From positions 6,574,221 to 6,638,220 of the forward strand of contig NZ_CP159992.1 of the NCBI RefSeq assembly GCF_040702995.1: DNA of 64,000 nucleotides. The letters run 5' to 3'. The stretch is from Paenibacillus sp. AN1007 (lineage in GTDB: Bacteria; Bacillota; Bacilli; Paenibacillales; Paenibacillaceae). The position numbers and the translations under genes are program-made. Position 1 is the first letter of the stretch, and the number at the start of each line of letters is the position of its first letter. Below the pieces are notes generated by a model that did not search any database, was not told the DNA's origin, and worked only from the letters and a program-made list of their open reading frames with translations. Positions 17,359 to 26,198 of the stretch are shown here, piece after piece.

Positions 17359-18942
17359 ATGAATAGAACGGGAATGGAGAGATTAACAACAATGGCTGCA
17401 CGCAATAATAAAATTGGATTTGTGCTGGCAGGTCTGCTGCTCAGCATATTAATGGCCTCTATGGATAATACCATTGTGGCTACGGCGATGGGTGATATCG
17501 TCGGCAAGCTGGGGGGGCTCGACAAGTTTGTCTGGGTAACCTCCGCATATATGGTGGCCGAGATGGCCGGCATGCCGATCTTTGGTAAGCTGTCGGATAT
17601 GTATGGACGCAAAAAGTTTTTTGTTTTCGGTATCATTGTGTTTATGCTCGGCTCCGCATTGTGCGGAACCGCGACATCCATCGTGGAACTAACGATGTAC
17701 AGAGCAATTCAAGGGATTGGTGCAGGAGCGCTCGTGCCGATTGCTTTTACCATCATGTTTGATGTGGTTGCACCGGAATCCAGAGGTAAACTGGGTGGAC
17801 TATTTGGTGCGGTCTTCGGCCTTTCGAGTGTATTTGGACCGCTGCTGGGTGCATACATTACGGAGTATGCGACATGGGAATGGGTATTTTATATCAATCT
17901 GCCGTTGGGTTTGATTGCATTTTTGTTCATCGCATTTTTCTATAAAGAATCCCATCAGCATCAATCGCAGCAGATCGACTGGCTGGGGGCTGTTACACTC
18001 ATTGGCGCAGTAGTCTGCCTGATCTTCGGACTGGAACTCGGCGGCAAAACATATGCCTGGGATTCCGCACAGATTTTGGGGCTGTTTGCCGGATTCATCT
18101 TGCTGGCCCTGCTTTTCCTGTATGCAGAGACGAAGGCGAAAGAGCCAATTATCTCATTCAGTATGTTCCGCAAGCGAGTGTACTGGTCAAGTAATGTAAT
18201 CGCGATGTTCAGCGGCGCAGCTTTTATTACGGCTTCCGTATATATTCCGATTTTCATCCAAGGTGTACTCGGCGGTAAAGCGACCAACTCGGGTCTGGTC
18301 CTGCTTCCGATGATGCTCGGTTCTGTCGTGACGGCTTCCTTGGGTGGTGTACTTATGACCAAAATAAAGTACCGCAATATTATGATTCCAACGCTGGCTT
18401 TGCTTGTAATCGGTCTGGGTCTGCTGACTACACTGGATGAAGGTTCATCCCTGTGGACGATCCGCGTATACATGGTGATGATTGGTCTTGGCGTTGGCGC
18501 ATCCTTCTCCGTGCTCAGTAATGCGGCGATGAATGCCTTCGAACCCCAAAGACGCGGCGCCGCCAGTTCTACGTTAAACTTCCTGCGCTCTCTGGGCATG
18601 ACGATGGGCATCACGATCTTCGGGATCGTGCAGAGTCAAGTGTTCACGCGCAAAATGACGGACGGCATGACTGGCGCTGCTGGTGAAGCAGGGGCACCTA
18701 CTGGCGGCATGCCAGCTGGAATGGATCTAAGCGATCCGCATGCATTGTTATCACCAGAGCTGCGCAAAGGAATTCCACCGCAGGTGCTGGAATCCATTAC
18801 TCAGGCGCTCTCATCTTCGATTGTACAGCTGTTTGCCTGGGCCGTTATCCCTGCAGCTCTTGCATTAATTGCGTCCTTCTTCATGGGGAAAGAGAAAATG
18901 GTTGTGGGAGCAGAACAGCACGAGTACACGGGTGGGCACTAA
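17359..18942 (+). CDS. DHA2-family (EmrB/QacA-type) drug:proton antiporter
   Basis: The 527-residue major facilitator has about 14 hydrophobic helices. The DHA2 motif C-like segment is around GIGAGALVPIAFTIM, with the loop GKLSDMYGRKKFFVFG (motif A) near residues 75–90 and the N-terminal SMDNTIVATAM. Relatives export hydrophobic cations and antibiotics. The substrate is unknown. A loop rich in Gly, Met and Ala before the last helices is unusual but common in this branch. Start: ATG 17359 has a weak RBS; ATG 17392 (MAARNNK) is an alternative closer to family starts. Confidence 0.88.
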   Translation: MNRTGMERLTTMAARNNKIGFVLAGLLLSILMASMDNTIVATAMGDIVGKLGGLDKFVWVTSAYMVAEMAGMPIFGKLSDMYGRKKFFVFGIIVFMLGSALCGTATSIVELTMYRAIQGIGAGALVPIAFTIMFDVVAPESRGKLGGLFGAVFGLSSVFGPLLGAYITEYATWEWVFYINLPLGLIAFLFIAFFYKESHQHQSQQIDWLGAVTLIGAVVCLIFGLELGGKTYAWDSAQILGLFAGFILLALLFLYAETKAKEPIISFSMFRKRVYWSSNVIAMFSGAAFITASVYIPIFIQGVLGGKATNSGLVLLPMMLGSVVTASLGGVLMTKIKYRNIMIPTLALLVIGLGLLTTLDEGSSLWTIRVYMVMIGLGVGASFSVLSNAAMNAFEPQRRGAASSTLNFLRSLGMTMGITIFGIVQSQVFTRKMTDGMTGAAGEAGAPTGGMPAGMDLSDPHALLSPELRKGIPPQVLESITQALSSSIVQLFAWAVIPAALALIASFFMGKEKMVVGAEQHEYTGGH

Positions 18943-19030
18943 AGTAAGGAATTAAACGGAGTCATTTCAAGCTGTCCTAATTTCTTCGCTGCTAATTTTA
19001 AGGAATCTATTATTAAATAAGCAAATCCCG

Positions 19031-19080
19031 AAAAGACACATTCTCATGTATCCTGTAAAGTGCATGAGAATGTGTCTTTT
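19031..19080. terminator. Perfect 18-bp terminator hairpin
   Basis: AAAAGACACATTCTCATG (19031–19048) is exactly complementary to CATGAGAATGTGTCTTTT (19063–19080) with a 14-base loop. The flanking A4 and T4 make it usable from both sides, and it ends the drug-exporter transcript. Confidence 0.9.
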
Positions 19081-19276
19081 GAATGTGTACCTGATGCCGT
19101 AGCGTGTTGGTCGTACGTTATTTACAAGTTAGCGATCTCGTGCTGGAGTGGTATTTGCTGTGAGCTGAATCGGAAATGGAACTGGTTGGAGCAGCTCGCT
19201 GTTAATCTCCTCCTGAACACACTTTAACCCGACTCCAACCAGGCTTAACTAAACTCCCTCTACGCTGCTGACCTCG

Positions 19277-19473
19277 CTAACGATTCCAAGAAACGTTATT
19301 TAGACTAATTAGACCATCCTGAAATTCTAACGATCTCACGAGACGCTATTTCGCCATAATGATTCGATTCCCGCCACTTTGGCACGATTTCCAGCGAAAT
19401 AGCGTTTCTACGAATCGTTACATTTTCAAACGACCCAATTTGCAAGGAATAAGGCTTATGGGAATCGTTAGCG
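19277..19473. repeat. Cluster of a ~28-bp dispersed repeat (family B)
   Basis: Four related copies share the pattern AAATARCGTYTC-N3-RRATCGTTA. Two are inverted (19277–19304 and 19327–19354), one is direct and well conserved (19394–19421), and one is degenerate (19447–19473). A further copy lies at 40266–40291. The copies are all intergenic and not evenly spaced, which argues against a CRISPR array. The function is unknown. Confidence 0.65.
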
Positions 19474-19490
19474 CCCTGAGCGAATCATAC

Positions 19491-19580
19491 GGAATCCGAA
19501 AAATCCGGGGATAACAGCGATCGGAAGGTTATTCTGTCAGTGAATTGTCCAGTGTAAAGCTTTCCCGTTTAACTTATATA
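19491..19580 (+). repeat. Half copy of the long inverted-repeat element (family A)
   Basis: The segment GGGGATAACAGCGAT followed by AAGGTTATTCTGTCA, then GTGTAAA and TTAACTTATATA, matches the right half of the elements at 24341, 47012 and 57209. The left half is not recognisable; family B repeats occupy that side. Confidence 0.7.
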
Positions 19581-19593
19581 TTTCCACCTGAAT

Positions 19594-21027
19594 TTAAGGC
19601 TGATTCCCTTCCCGAATGCCATCCTCCACCACTGAAGGCTGCTTTGGATCAGGCATGTTGATGTGACCTGAACGTGCAATTAGACGGCTTTGTGCTTTGT
19701 AGGTATCGCGCGAGATCGTTTTGGACTCTACCACTTTGCCATCGACCCTCTTCGTGCGGACTGTCTCAACGATATAACCAGGCTGTCCGTTCTGAAGCAC
19801 CTGCTGGGCCCCGTCAGGCAGCACACTGCTGGATACATATTTTACGGGAACACTCAGCGTTTCAATCGTACGAGACTCCAGCGTATAACTGACGTTCTCG
19901 GGGAATGTGCCGAAAAATTTGACGACCATGCGCCCGCCCTGCACCTTTGCGTGGATTAATAGGGACTTCTCCGTGCTGTTTTTGAAACGAAAATTAATCG
20001 CCCCGGAAGCAAAGGTGGCATCCAGCCCTTTAGGCAAATATTTCACCGGCAGCGAATGATTACGCCGCTCGACGATATCCAGGCCCGTGAGAAGAGCCGC
20101 GTTATATACCGTACTGGATACCTGACAGATTCCCCCGCCGATTCCGGGCGTCAGCCGGCCATTCACAATGACCGGTGCCTCTCGAAAACCGTACTCCTTC
20201 TCCGCTTTGCGAATCACCTTTTCATAATCAAAAACACCACCAGGAGGCAGAATCATGCCGTTAATCGCCTGGGCCGCTGCGCTGACGTTATGTACTCGGC
20301 CTTGGCTGCTGTTTCCCAGCCCTGTGGAAAATTCAATGATTTTGCGCTCGATCCCTTCCTGCTTCAATGAATCAATCGTTACCTCCGGTTTCAGTGTGTA
20401 CAGGGGTAAAAGGATTCGTACTGGTTCAGGCTTATCTCCCGTGTCCATGCCGCCCAGCTCCCGGTGCATCCTGCTCTGTATGAGGGTGCTGAGTGTTTTC
20501 CAGTCAATCCGGCGCACGCTTTTCTCCGGAATGTACTGCACTTTATCATTTGCGGTGATTCGGCGAACGGCTTCAGCAGGGGTACCGAAGGTTTCTTTTT
20601 CCCAGGCAGGACTAAGCAGTTGTTGAAGGGTTTGTTCGCTATAGGTCATATCCAAAGAGAAGGTCTCGGGGAATTGGTACCTTGCATATGCGCGTTCCCA
20701 CAGGCTGCCTTCCTGCAGCTGTTTTAATGCGCTTTCGAAGCTGTTTACGCTGTAGCTCACGCCCACCTCACCTGCAGGATGTGTCATCGTTAGCGGACTG
20801 GGTTCAGCCACTTCAAGAGTGACAGGCCAATCCTCCAATTGTTGAATGCGAGTGTGCAGTTCTGCCAGTACTTCTTTGCGGTGTTTGTCACCGGGTTCCC
20901 AGCCGCCGATTTGTACACCTTTGGGCAGGTTTGGCTGGTTCACGTACATATAGAGCAATCCATAGGACGCGGAGCCGATCAAGAGCAGGGAGAACAGAAC
21001 GATGACCGTTACATGGATTTTTTTCAT
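19594..21027 (-). CDS. VanW-family cell-envelope protein with C-terminal G5-like domain
   Basis: The 477-residue exported or membrane-anchored protein has an N-terminal hydrophobic helix (residues 5–27). A peptidoglycan-binding-4-like region spans about 40–200. The VanW domain runs from about 240 to 350 with the hallmark GGGICQVSSTVYNAALL. A beta-rich G5-like C-terminal domain spans about 385–450. VanW proteins occur beside some vancomycin-resistance operons, but most copies, like this one, are ordinary envelope genes of unknown function. No resistance genes adjoin it. It is divergent from ftsE. Confidence 0.85.
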   Translation of the reverse strand: MKKIHVTVIVLFSLLLIGSASYGLLYMYVNQPNLPKGVQIGGWEPGDKHRKEVLAELHTRIQQLEDWPVTLEVAEPSPLTMTHPAGEVGVSYSVNSFESALKQLQEGSLWERAYARYQFPETFSLDMTYSEQTLQQLLSPAWEKETFGTPAEAVRRITANDKVQYIPEKSVRRIDWKTLSTLIQSRMHRELGGMDTGDKPEPVRILLPLYTLKPEVTIDSLKQEGIERKIIEFSTGLGNSSQGRVHNVSAAAQAINGMILPPGGVFDYEKVIRKAEKEYGFREAPVIVNGRLTPGIGGGICQVSSTVYNAALLTGLDIVERRNHSLPVKYLPKGLDATFASGAINFRFKNSTEKSLLIHAKVQGGRMVVKFFGTFPENVSYTLESRTIETLSVPVKYVSSSVLPDGAQQVLQNGQPGYIVETVRTKRVDGKVVESKTISRDTYKAQSRLIARSGHINMPDPKQPSVVEDGIREGNQP

Positions 21028-21121
21028 AACCGAACGCTCCTTTTGGCTTCTGTTGTTCCGGAATTCGCAACACTATCTATCTATATGATCCAAGGGTGGA
21101 AAACTTTCGGGTACTCAATAG

Positions 21122-21137
21122 GTAACAAATTTGTTAC
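21122..21137. promoter_or_regulatory. 16-bp perfect palindrome in the vanW/ftsE divergent region
   Basis: GTAACAAATTTGTTAC lies about 95 bp upstream of the vanW-like start and 145 bp before ftsE. It overlaps TACAAT (21134–21139), a plausible −10 for the rightward transcript. It may be an operator for either direction. Confidence 0.4.
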
Positions 21138-21280
21138 AATAAACTTCATATGAATCCATGCTTCACCAGCAGTAGAGGGTAGGCTTGGATTTTTCCTGAT
21201 GAATTTCAGGCCTTTTTAAAGGAAATGCCGGGATTGTGTCGAAATTATAATGGCTAACTATGTGAGCAGGAAGTGATGAT

Positions 21281-21967
21281 GTGATAGAAATGCAGGACGT
21301 GTGGAAGACCTACGCCAATGGTACCCACGCATTACAAGGGGTATCGGTGAAGATCGACCGCAATGAATTTGTCTATATCGTTGGTCCATCCGGTGCAGGC
21401 AAATCGACATTCATGAAACTGATGTACAGAGAAGAAGTGCCAACCAAAGGACAAATATCCATTAACGGATTTAATATTGGCAAGTTAAAACCACGCAAAA
21501 TTCCTTATGTTCGACGCAACATCGGTGTTGTATTCCAGGATTTTCGTCTGCTGCCGAAGATGACGGCATTCGAGAATGTTGCATTTGCAATGGAAGTTAT
21601 TGAAGCGCCGAAACGGCATATCAAGAAACGGGTGATGGAGGTACTCGATCTGGTGGGACTGCGCAATAAGGCCAATCGTGAACCTTCACAGCTCTCCGGT
21701 GGGGAACAGCAGCGGATTGCAATCGCACGTGCAATTGTGAACAATCCTTCTGTTATCATCGCAGACGAACCTACAGGTAATCTGGACCCGGAGACGTCTT
21801 GGGGCATTATGCAGCTGCTGGACGAGATCAATTTCCGGGGAACAACAATTGTTATGGCTACACACAACAAGGATATTGTAAATACGATGCGTAAACGGGT
21901 TATCGCCATTGAACGCGGACAGATTGTACGGGATCAGATGAGAGGGGAATACGGTTATGAATTTTAG
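21281..21967 (+). CDS. ftsE: Cell-division ABC ATPase FtsE
   Basis: The 228-residue ATPase has Walker A GPSGAGKST (residues 38–46), the Q-loop in VVFQDFRLLPKMTAFENV, signature LSGGEQQR and Walker B VIIADEPTGNLDP. Together with FtsX it controls a peptidoglycan hydrolase at the division site or in elongation. The start is a GTG at 21281 preceded by GAGCAGGAAG. It overlaps ftsX by 11 bp. The lid loop and D-loop are intact, so it should be active. Confidence 0.97.
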   Translation: MIEMQDVWKTYANGTHALQGVSVKIDRNEFVYIVGPSGAGKSTFMKLMYREEVPTKGQISINGFNIGKLKPRKIPYVRRNIGVVFQDFRLLPKMTAFENVAFAMEVIEAPKRHIKKRVMEVLDLVGLRNKANREPSQLSGGEQQRIAIARAIVNNPSVIIADEPTGNLDPETSWGIMQLLDEINFRGTTIVMATHNKDIVNTMRKRVIAIERGQIVRDQMRGEYGYEF

Positions 21968-22874
21968 TACTCTCTTGCGGCATCTGCGGGAGGGTTTCAA
22001 GAACGTATTCCGCAATGGCTGGATGTCCGTGGCATCCGTCATGTCGATCATTGTCTCACTGTTTATTCTTGGCGTGTTTATGCTGCTTGTACTCAACGTA
22101 AACTCCATGGCCAATCAGGTAGACAGCCAAGTGGAGATCAGCACGTTTCTGGAGCTGAATGTCGACGAGAACCTGCGCAGTACGCTGCAGCAGGAGATTA
22201 GTGCGATGCCTGAAGTCAGTGAAATCCGTTTTGTATCCAAGGAAGAAGGGCTTAAGGAATTCCGCGAACGTCTTGGGACGAGCGCAGATAATGTACTGAG
22301 CGGTTTCGACGTGGATAACAATCCGCTGCCGGATACGATTGAAGTCAAAGTAATCGAACCGGAAACGGTCAATTTTGTCGCGCAGAAGATTGAAGCATTG
22401 AACGAGAAACATCCCGAGAAGCCGATCATGAAAGTGAACTACGGCAAGGAAACGGTAGATGTCTTATTCAAATTTACGAAGCTTGTTCGTAACATCGGAT
22501 TTATTTTTGTCGGGGGGCTGGGCCTGATGTCCATGTTCCTGATCTCGAATACGATTCGCGTAACGATTCTCGCACGCCGCCGGGAGATTGGCATCATGAA
22601 GCTGGTAGGGGCAACCAACACCTTTATCCGCTGGCCGTTCTTTATTGAAGGGGCGCTGATCGGACTGATTGGCTCGGTCATTACGGTCATAGTTCTGTTC
22701 TTCGGATACAGCCGTTTGATGGCAACCGTCGGTCAGGATGTTTTCATGCAGATGCTTAATCTGATTCCGCTGAGTGATATTTGGCTGCTTATGGGGACGC
22801 TGTTGATTGGACTTGGTGTGCTTGTCGGCATTCTGGGCAGTACGCTGTCCATTCGGAAGTCGCTTAAAGTGTAG
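21957..22874 (+). CDS. ftsX: Cell-division membrane protein FtsX
   Basis: The 305-residue protein has the FtsX layout. A first transmembrane helix at about 22–45 is followed by an extracellular loop of some 120 residues (about 50–170) and then three more helices near 175–300. The FtsX/MacB-type block ARRREIGIMKLVGATNTFIRWPFF is characteristic. The extracellular loop normally contacts a coiled-coil hydrolase or its activator, which here is probably the gene directly downstream. Its start overlaps the end of ftsE, so the two are translationally coupled. Confidence 0.97.
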   Translation: MNFSTLLRHLREGFKNVFRNGWMSVASVMSIIVSLFILGVFMLLVLNVNSMANQVDSQVEISTFLELNVDENLRSTLQQEISAMPEVSEIRFVSKEEGLKEFRERLGTSADNVLSGFDVDNNPLPDTIEVKVIEPETVNFVAQKIEALNEKHPEKPIMKVNYGKETVDVLFKFTKLVRNIGFIFVGGLGLMSMFLISNTIRVTILARRREIGIMKLVGATNTFIRWPFFIEGALIGLIGSVITVIVLFFGYSRLMATVGQDVFMQMLNLIPLSDIWLLMGTLLIGLGVLVGILGSTLSIRKSLKV

Positions 22875-22954
22875 CAAAAAAGAATGGCAGAACAGGTTCA
22901 TTATTGAACGCTGTTTGACGATATGAAGAAAAGACGCAACTGTTGTTTTGATGA

Positions 22955-23003
22955 AAGAAAGCAGAGGAACATGCTGTTCACCACCTGTGCAGGTTGCTTT
23001 CTT
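22955..23003 (+). other. Hairpin between ftsX and the M23 gene
   Basis: AAGAAAGCA (22955–22963) pairs with TGCTTTCTT (22995–23003), and GAACATGCTGTTC forms a small inner hairpin. There is no following T-run, so an attenuator or processing site is more likely than a full terminator. Confidence 0.35.
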
Positions 23004-23032
23004 GTGAATTCATAGGATGGGGGATCATCATT

Positions 23033-24316
23033 TTGAAAAAAACCGCTTCGCTGCTGGCCTTCATGTTACTGGCCGGTATGACGTTTCAACCTTCTGACGG
23101 ATATGCTAAGAACAGCATCAGCGAGATTGACCAGCAAATTAAGCAGCTGGAGAGCAGAGCAGCTTCTGCCAAACAGGAGCAGAAGAAGGCTGCGGCCAAC
23201 AAAAAGGAAGCCCAGCACTACAAGAACAAAACGAATGCCTATCTGAAGGTCGTTATGGAGCAGATTAATGTCGTAAGTGATGAACTGGCGAGTGTATCTT
23301 TGCAGATTGAAACTACGGAGGAAGACCTTCGTACGACCAAGAAGGATTTGCAAGCGGCAGAAGACCGCATTGCTGCCAGAGAAAAACTGCTGGAATCACG
23401 TGTGCGCCTGATGTATACGGACGGGGCTGTGTCCTATCTGGATGTTTTGTTGTCGTCCACAAGCTTTACCGATTTCTTGACCCGGGCTGATTCGCTCAAA
23501 ACGATTGTAGACCAAGATCAGCACCTGCTGGATGAACATAAAGCGGACAAGCAGCTTGTAGTGGAGAAAAAGGCAGACCTTGACCGTCAGTATGCGGAAG
23601 CCAAGAGCCTGTACGCACAGAAGAAGCACCGCAAGTCGCAGCTGAACGAGAAAGAGAAGGAAAAGCAAGTGCTTCTGGCTTCATATGATGTTAAGATTGA
23701 ACAATCTGAAGAGTTGACCGCAGAGCAGGAAGCGGTATTAATGCAGATCGCTGGCAAGCGCTCAGCTCTGCTTCAGGAGAAAAATAAACTGCGTGAACAG
23801 CAGGCCGCCGCAGCGGCTAAAGCTCGGGCAGAAGCCGCGGCGCGAGCCAAAGCAGTAGCCAAGAAAACAACTCGCGTAAGCTCCAACGGCAGCAGTGAAG
23901 CAGTGACCTATTCGTCAGGAAACGGTATCTTTGCAAAACCTGTTTCGGGTGGACGCATTTCTTCATCTTTTGGACCGCGGATTCACCCGATTACAGGTGA
24001 AGTGGGCAAGATGCATGCGGGTGTCGATTTCGCTGTGCCTGTAGGCACTTCAGTTCACGCGGCTTCAGGTGGTATCGTTATTATGGCTGAATGGTACAGC
24101 GGCTATGGTTATACGGTCATCGTCGATCATGGCGGAGGTTTGTGGTCATTGTATGGTCACTTGCGCGAAGGTGGATTCAAGGTCAGCAAAGGTGATACGG
24201 TAAACAAAGGTGATACGATTGCTGAATCGGGAAATACAGGGAATTCCACAGGCCCTCACCTGCACTTTGAAGTACGTGATAATGGAACAGCTGTAAATCC
24301 GATGAACTATTTGTAG
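23033..24316 (+). CDS. Exported coiled-coil M23-type peptidoglycan hydrolase
   Basis: The 427-residue protein has a signal peptide (hydrophobic residues 5–18), a long charged coiled coil (about 30–255) and an Ala/Lys-rich linker. A C-terminal LytM/M23 metallopeptidase domain follows, with HAGVDFAVP, YGHL and GPHLHFEV supplying the zinc ligands. This EnvC-like layout and its place after ftsEX mark it as the likely FtsEX-activated cell-wall endopeptidase. In B. subtilis that role is played by CwlO, a different family. The start is a TTG at 23033 with GGGGGA nine bases upstream; an earlier frame opening at 22994 gives no signal peptide. Confidence 0.9.
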   Translation: MKKTASLLAFMLLAGMTFQPSDGYAKNSISEIDQQIKQLESRAASAKQEQKKAAANKKEAQHYKNKTNAYLKVVMEQINVVSDELASVSLQIETTEEDLRTTKKDLQAAEDRIAAREKLLESRVRLMYTDGAVSYLDVLLSSTSFTDFLTRADSLKTIVDQDQHLLDEHKADKQLVVEKKADLDRQYAEAKSLYAQKKHRKSQLNEKEKEKQVLLASYDVKIEQSEELTAEQEAVLMQIAGKRSALLQEKNKLREQQAAAAAKARAEAAARAKAVAKKTTRVSSNGSSEAVTYSSGNGIFAKPVSGGRISSSFGPRIHPITGEVGKMHAGVDFAVPVGTSVHAASGGIVIMAEWYSGYGYTVIVDHGGGLWSLYGHLREGGFKVSKGDTVNKGDTIAESGNTGNSTGPHLHFEVRDNGTAVNPMNYL

Positions 24317-24340
24317 ATTGTCTGATTTAATGCGATGCAG

Positions 24341-24540
24341 CTTATATAAGTTGAACTATTCATTTACACTCTAACGGACAGGACAGAAAAAATCTGGAAA
24401 AGCGAAGCGTTCGCCTTTATCACCGGATTTTTCCCTTCAAAAAAGGGAATCCAAAAAATCAGGGGATAACAGCGATTGTAAGGTTATTCTGTCATTGGAG
24501 TGGGCTGTGTAAAATTTTTAGTTCAAATTATATAGTTTAA
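24341..24540. repeat. Long inverted-repeat element (family A), copy 1
   Basis: The roughly 200-bp element lies in the 345-bp gap between the M23 gene and ctpB. The left end reads TATAAGTTGAACTA, then TTTACAC, then GGACAGAAAAA. The right end reads GGTTATTCTGTCA, then GTGTAAA, then TAGTTCAAATTATATA, which is the left end inverted. Inside are GCGAAGCGTTCGC and GGGGATAACAGCG. No coding capacity is seen, and the remainder of the gap is unremarkable. Confidence 0.8.
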
Positions 24541-24661
24541 ACTTCGAATGGAAAAATCATAATCCGTACAAGCTAGACATATACTAAGCTGGCATGTTCA
24601 GGGAATGATTCGGAGCAGTCCGAATCGGATGCGCTTCAAAACTAAAGGCGGTGACAAACGG

Positions 24662-26134
24662 ATGATGAAAAAAAGATCGGCGCTGCTGTTCGTTATACTT
24701 GGACTGCTTGGCGGGAGTCTATTAACGCTGGCACTAATGACTTACCCGGGCATTGCCAATCAGGCTTCACCAGGTGAAGGATTGCTGGCAAGTGTAACCG
24801 GCAGTTCACAGCAGAAAAACGATTTGAAGAAGATTGAAACCGCGATGGATTTAATCTCCAGCAACTATTATAAAGACGTCGACCGTACCAAGCTGATTGA
24901 TGGGGCGATCAACGGCATGATGGAATCGTTGGGTGATCCCTACTCCAACTATATGGGCCAGGAAACAGCTGCCCAATTCGAAGAGTCAATCGAAGGTTCC
25001 TTTACCGGAATCGGGGCTGAGGTATCCTCGCAGGACGGTAACGTTGTTGTCGTTTCCCCGATCAAAGGTTCACCTGCCGAAAAAGCAGGTATTCGTGCGA
25101 AAGACATCATTATGTCGGTTAACGGTGAATCTCTTCAAGGACTTGAATTAAACAAAGCCGTTAACAAGATCAGAGGTCCTAAGGGCAGCGAAGCCAAAGT
25201 GCAGGTGAAGCGTGCCGGATCAACAGAGCCGATCGAATTCACGATTGTCCGTGATGATATTGATCTGGAGACCGTCTATGCTCATATGGAAGACGGCGGC
25301 ATTGGTGTCATCAATATTACGCAGTTCTCGCTGAACACAGGTGAGCGGTTTAAGGAAGAACTGGCTAAACTGGAGAAGCAGAATATGAAAGGCCTGATCA
25401 TCGACGTGCGAAATGACCCGGGCGGTGTACTGCAGGTTGTCATTGACATTGCAGAACAGTTCGTACCGAAAGGCAAAGTCATCGTTCAGGTAGAAGACAA
25501 AAATGGCAAGAAGGAACAAAGTAAATCGAATGGATCTGCCAAACCCTATCCAATCACCGTGTTGATGAACAAGGGAAGCGCGAGCGCATCCGAGATTCTG
25601 GCAGGTGCTCTGCAGCAGTCGGCAGGTGCCACACTGGTCGGTGAGAATTCATTTGGTAAAGGTACCGTTCAGACCAGCTATGATAAACAAATGGGTGATG
25701 GCAGTCTGCTGAAAATTACAATCGCCAAGTGGCTGACTCCTAACGGAGACTGGATTCATGAAAAAGGAATCAAACCGGATATTGCAGTAAATCAGCCGGA
25801 CTATTTCTCGGTAGCCCCAATCAACAAAGAGAAGCTGCCGCTGAAATATGACAGTAACAGCATGGATGTGAAAAGTGCGCAGACGATGCTGAGAGGACTG
25901 GACTTCAAACCGGATCGTGTGGACGGGTACTACGACCAGAAGACGGAGGAAGCAGTCAAGGCGTTCCAGAAGGAAAAAGGCATTCAGGTCACTGGCCAGA
26001 TTGATGAGAAGACGGCTGAATCACTGGAAGCTTCTCTGATTGAGCGCATTGCCAATCCTCAATATGATGCACAGCTGAAACGCGCGATCGAAAATGTCTC
26101 AAAGGATATTTCGTCCGCTGTGTCGAAGCCATAG
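24662..26134 (+). CDS. ctpB: C-terminal processing serine protease (S41, CtpB-like)
   Basis: The 490-residue protein has a signal anchor (about residues 5–25), a PDZ domain (about 95–175) and an S41 protease core. The catalytic Ser lies in NKGSASASEIL and the Lys in FGKGTVQTSY. A C-terminal peptidoglycan-binding-like domain spans about 400–455. In B. subtilis CtpB cleaves SpoIVFA during sporulation to help activate sigma K. I start at ATG 24662, which has AAAGGCGGTGA upstream. An earlier ATG at 24605 would add 19 charged residues before the signal. The minJ-like gene follows, as in B. subtilis. Confidence 0.93.
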   Translation: MMKKRSALLFVILGLLGGSLLTLALMTYPGIANQASPGEGLLASVTGSSQQKNDLKKIETAMDLISSNYYKDVDRTKLIDGAINGMMESLGDPYSNYMGQETAAQFEESIEGSFTGIGAEVSSQDGNVVVVSPIKGSPAEKAGIRAKDIIMSVNGESLQGLELNKAVNKIRGPKGSEAKVQVKRAGSTEPIEFTIVRDDIDLETVYAHMEDGGIGVINITQFSLNTGERFKEELAKLEKQNMKGLIIDVRNDPGGVLQVVIDIAEQFVPKGKVIVQVEDKNGKKEQSKSNGSAKPYPITVLMNKGSASASEILAGALQQSAGATLVGENSFGKGTVQTSYDKQMGDGSLLKITIAKWLTPNGDWIHEKGIKPDIAVNQPDYFSVAPINKEKLPLKYDSNSMDVKSAQTMLRGLDFKPDRVDGYYDQKTEEAVKAFQKEKGIQVTGQIDEKTAESLEASLIERIANPQYDAQLKRAIENVSKDISSAVSKP

Positions 26135-26163
26135 AGAAGGCTGATTTTCAGCCTTCTTTTTTT
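26135..26163 (+). terminator. Terminator after ctpB
   Basis: AGAAGGCTGA and TCAGCCTTCT form a perfect 10-bp stem with a TTT loop, followed by seven T residues. It lies 36 bp before the minJ-like start, so that gene needs read-through or its own promoter. Confidence 0.88.
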
Positions 26164-26198
26164 CTGAACCGGCTGAAGGAGAGGAGCGAAAAGCTACA

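Larger units (their letters stand above)
18943..19593. other. 651-bp gene-free region between the exporter and vanW-like genes
   Basis: The two genes converge here. The region holds a perfect 18-bp terminator hairpin at 19031–19080, a cluster of the short repeat family at 19277–19473 and the right half of the long-repeat family at 19491–19580. No frame looks coding. The stretch 19085–19275 shows nothing I can name. Confidence 0.7.

Noticed and set aside
19277..19473. Possible CRISPR array
   Set aside because: Units are in mixed orientation, unevenly spaced and imperfect, with no cas genes nearby.
19594..21027. VanW protein as evidence of a vancomycin resistance cluster
   Set aside because: No vanHAX or other van genes adjoin it, and VanW domains are common in ordinary envelope proteins.
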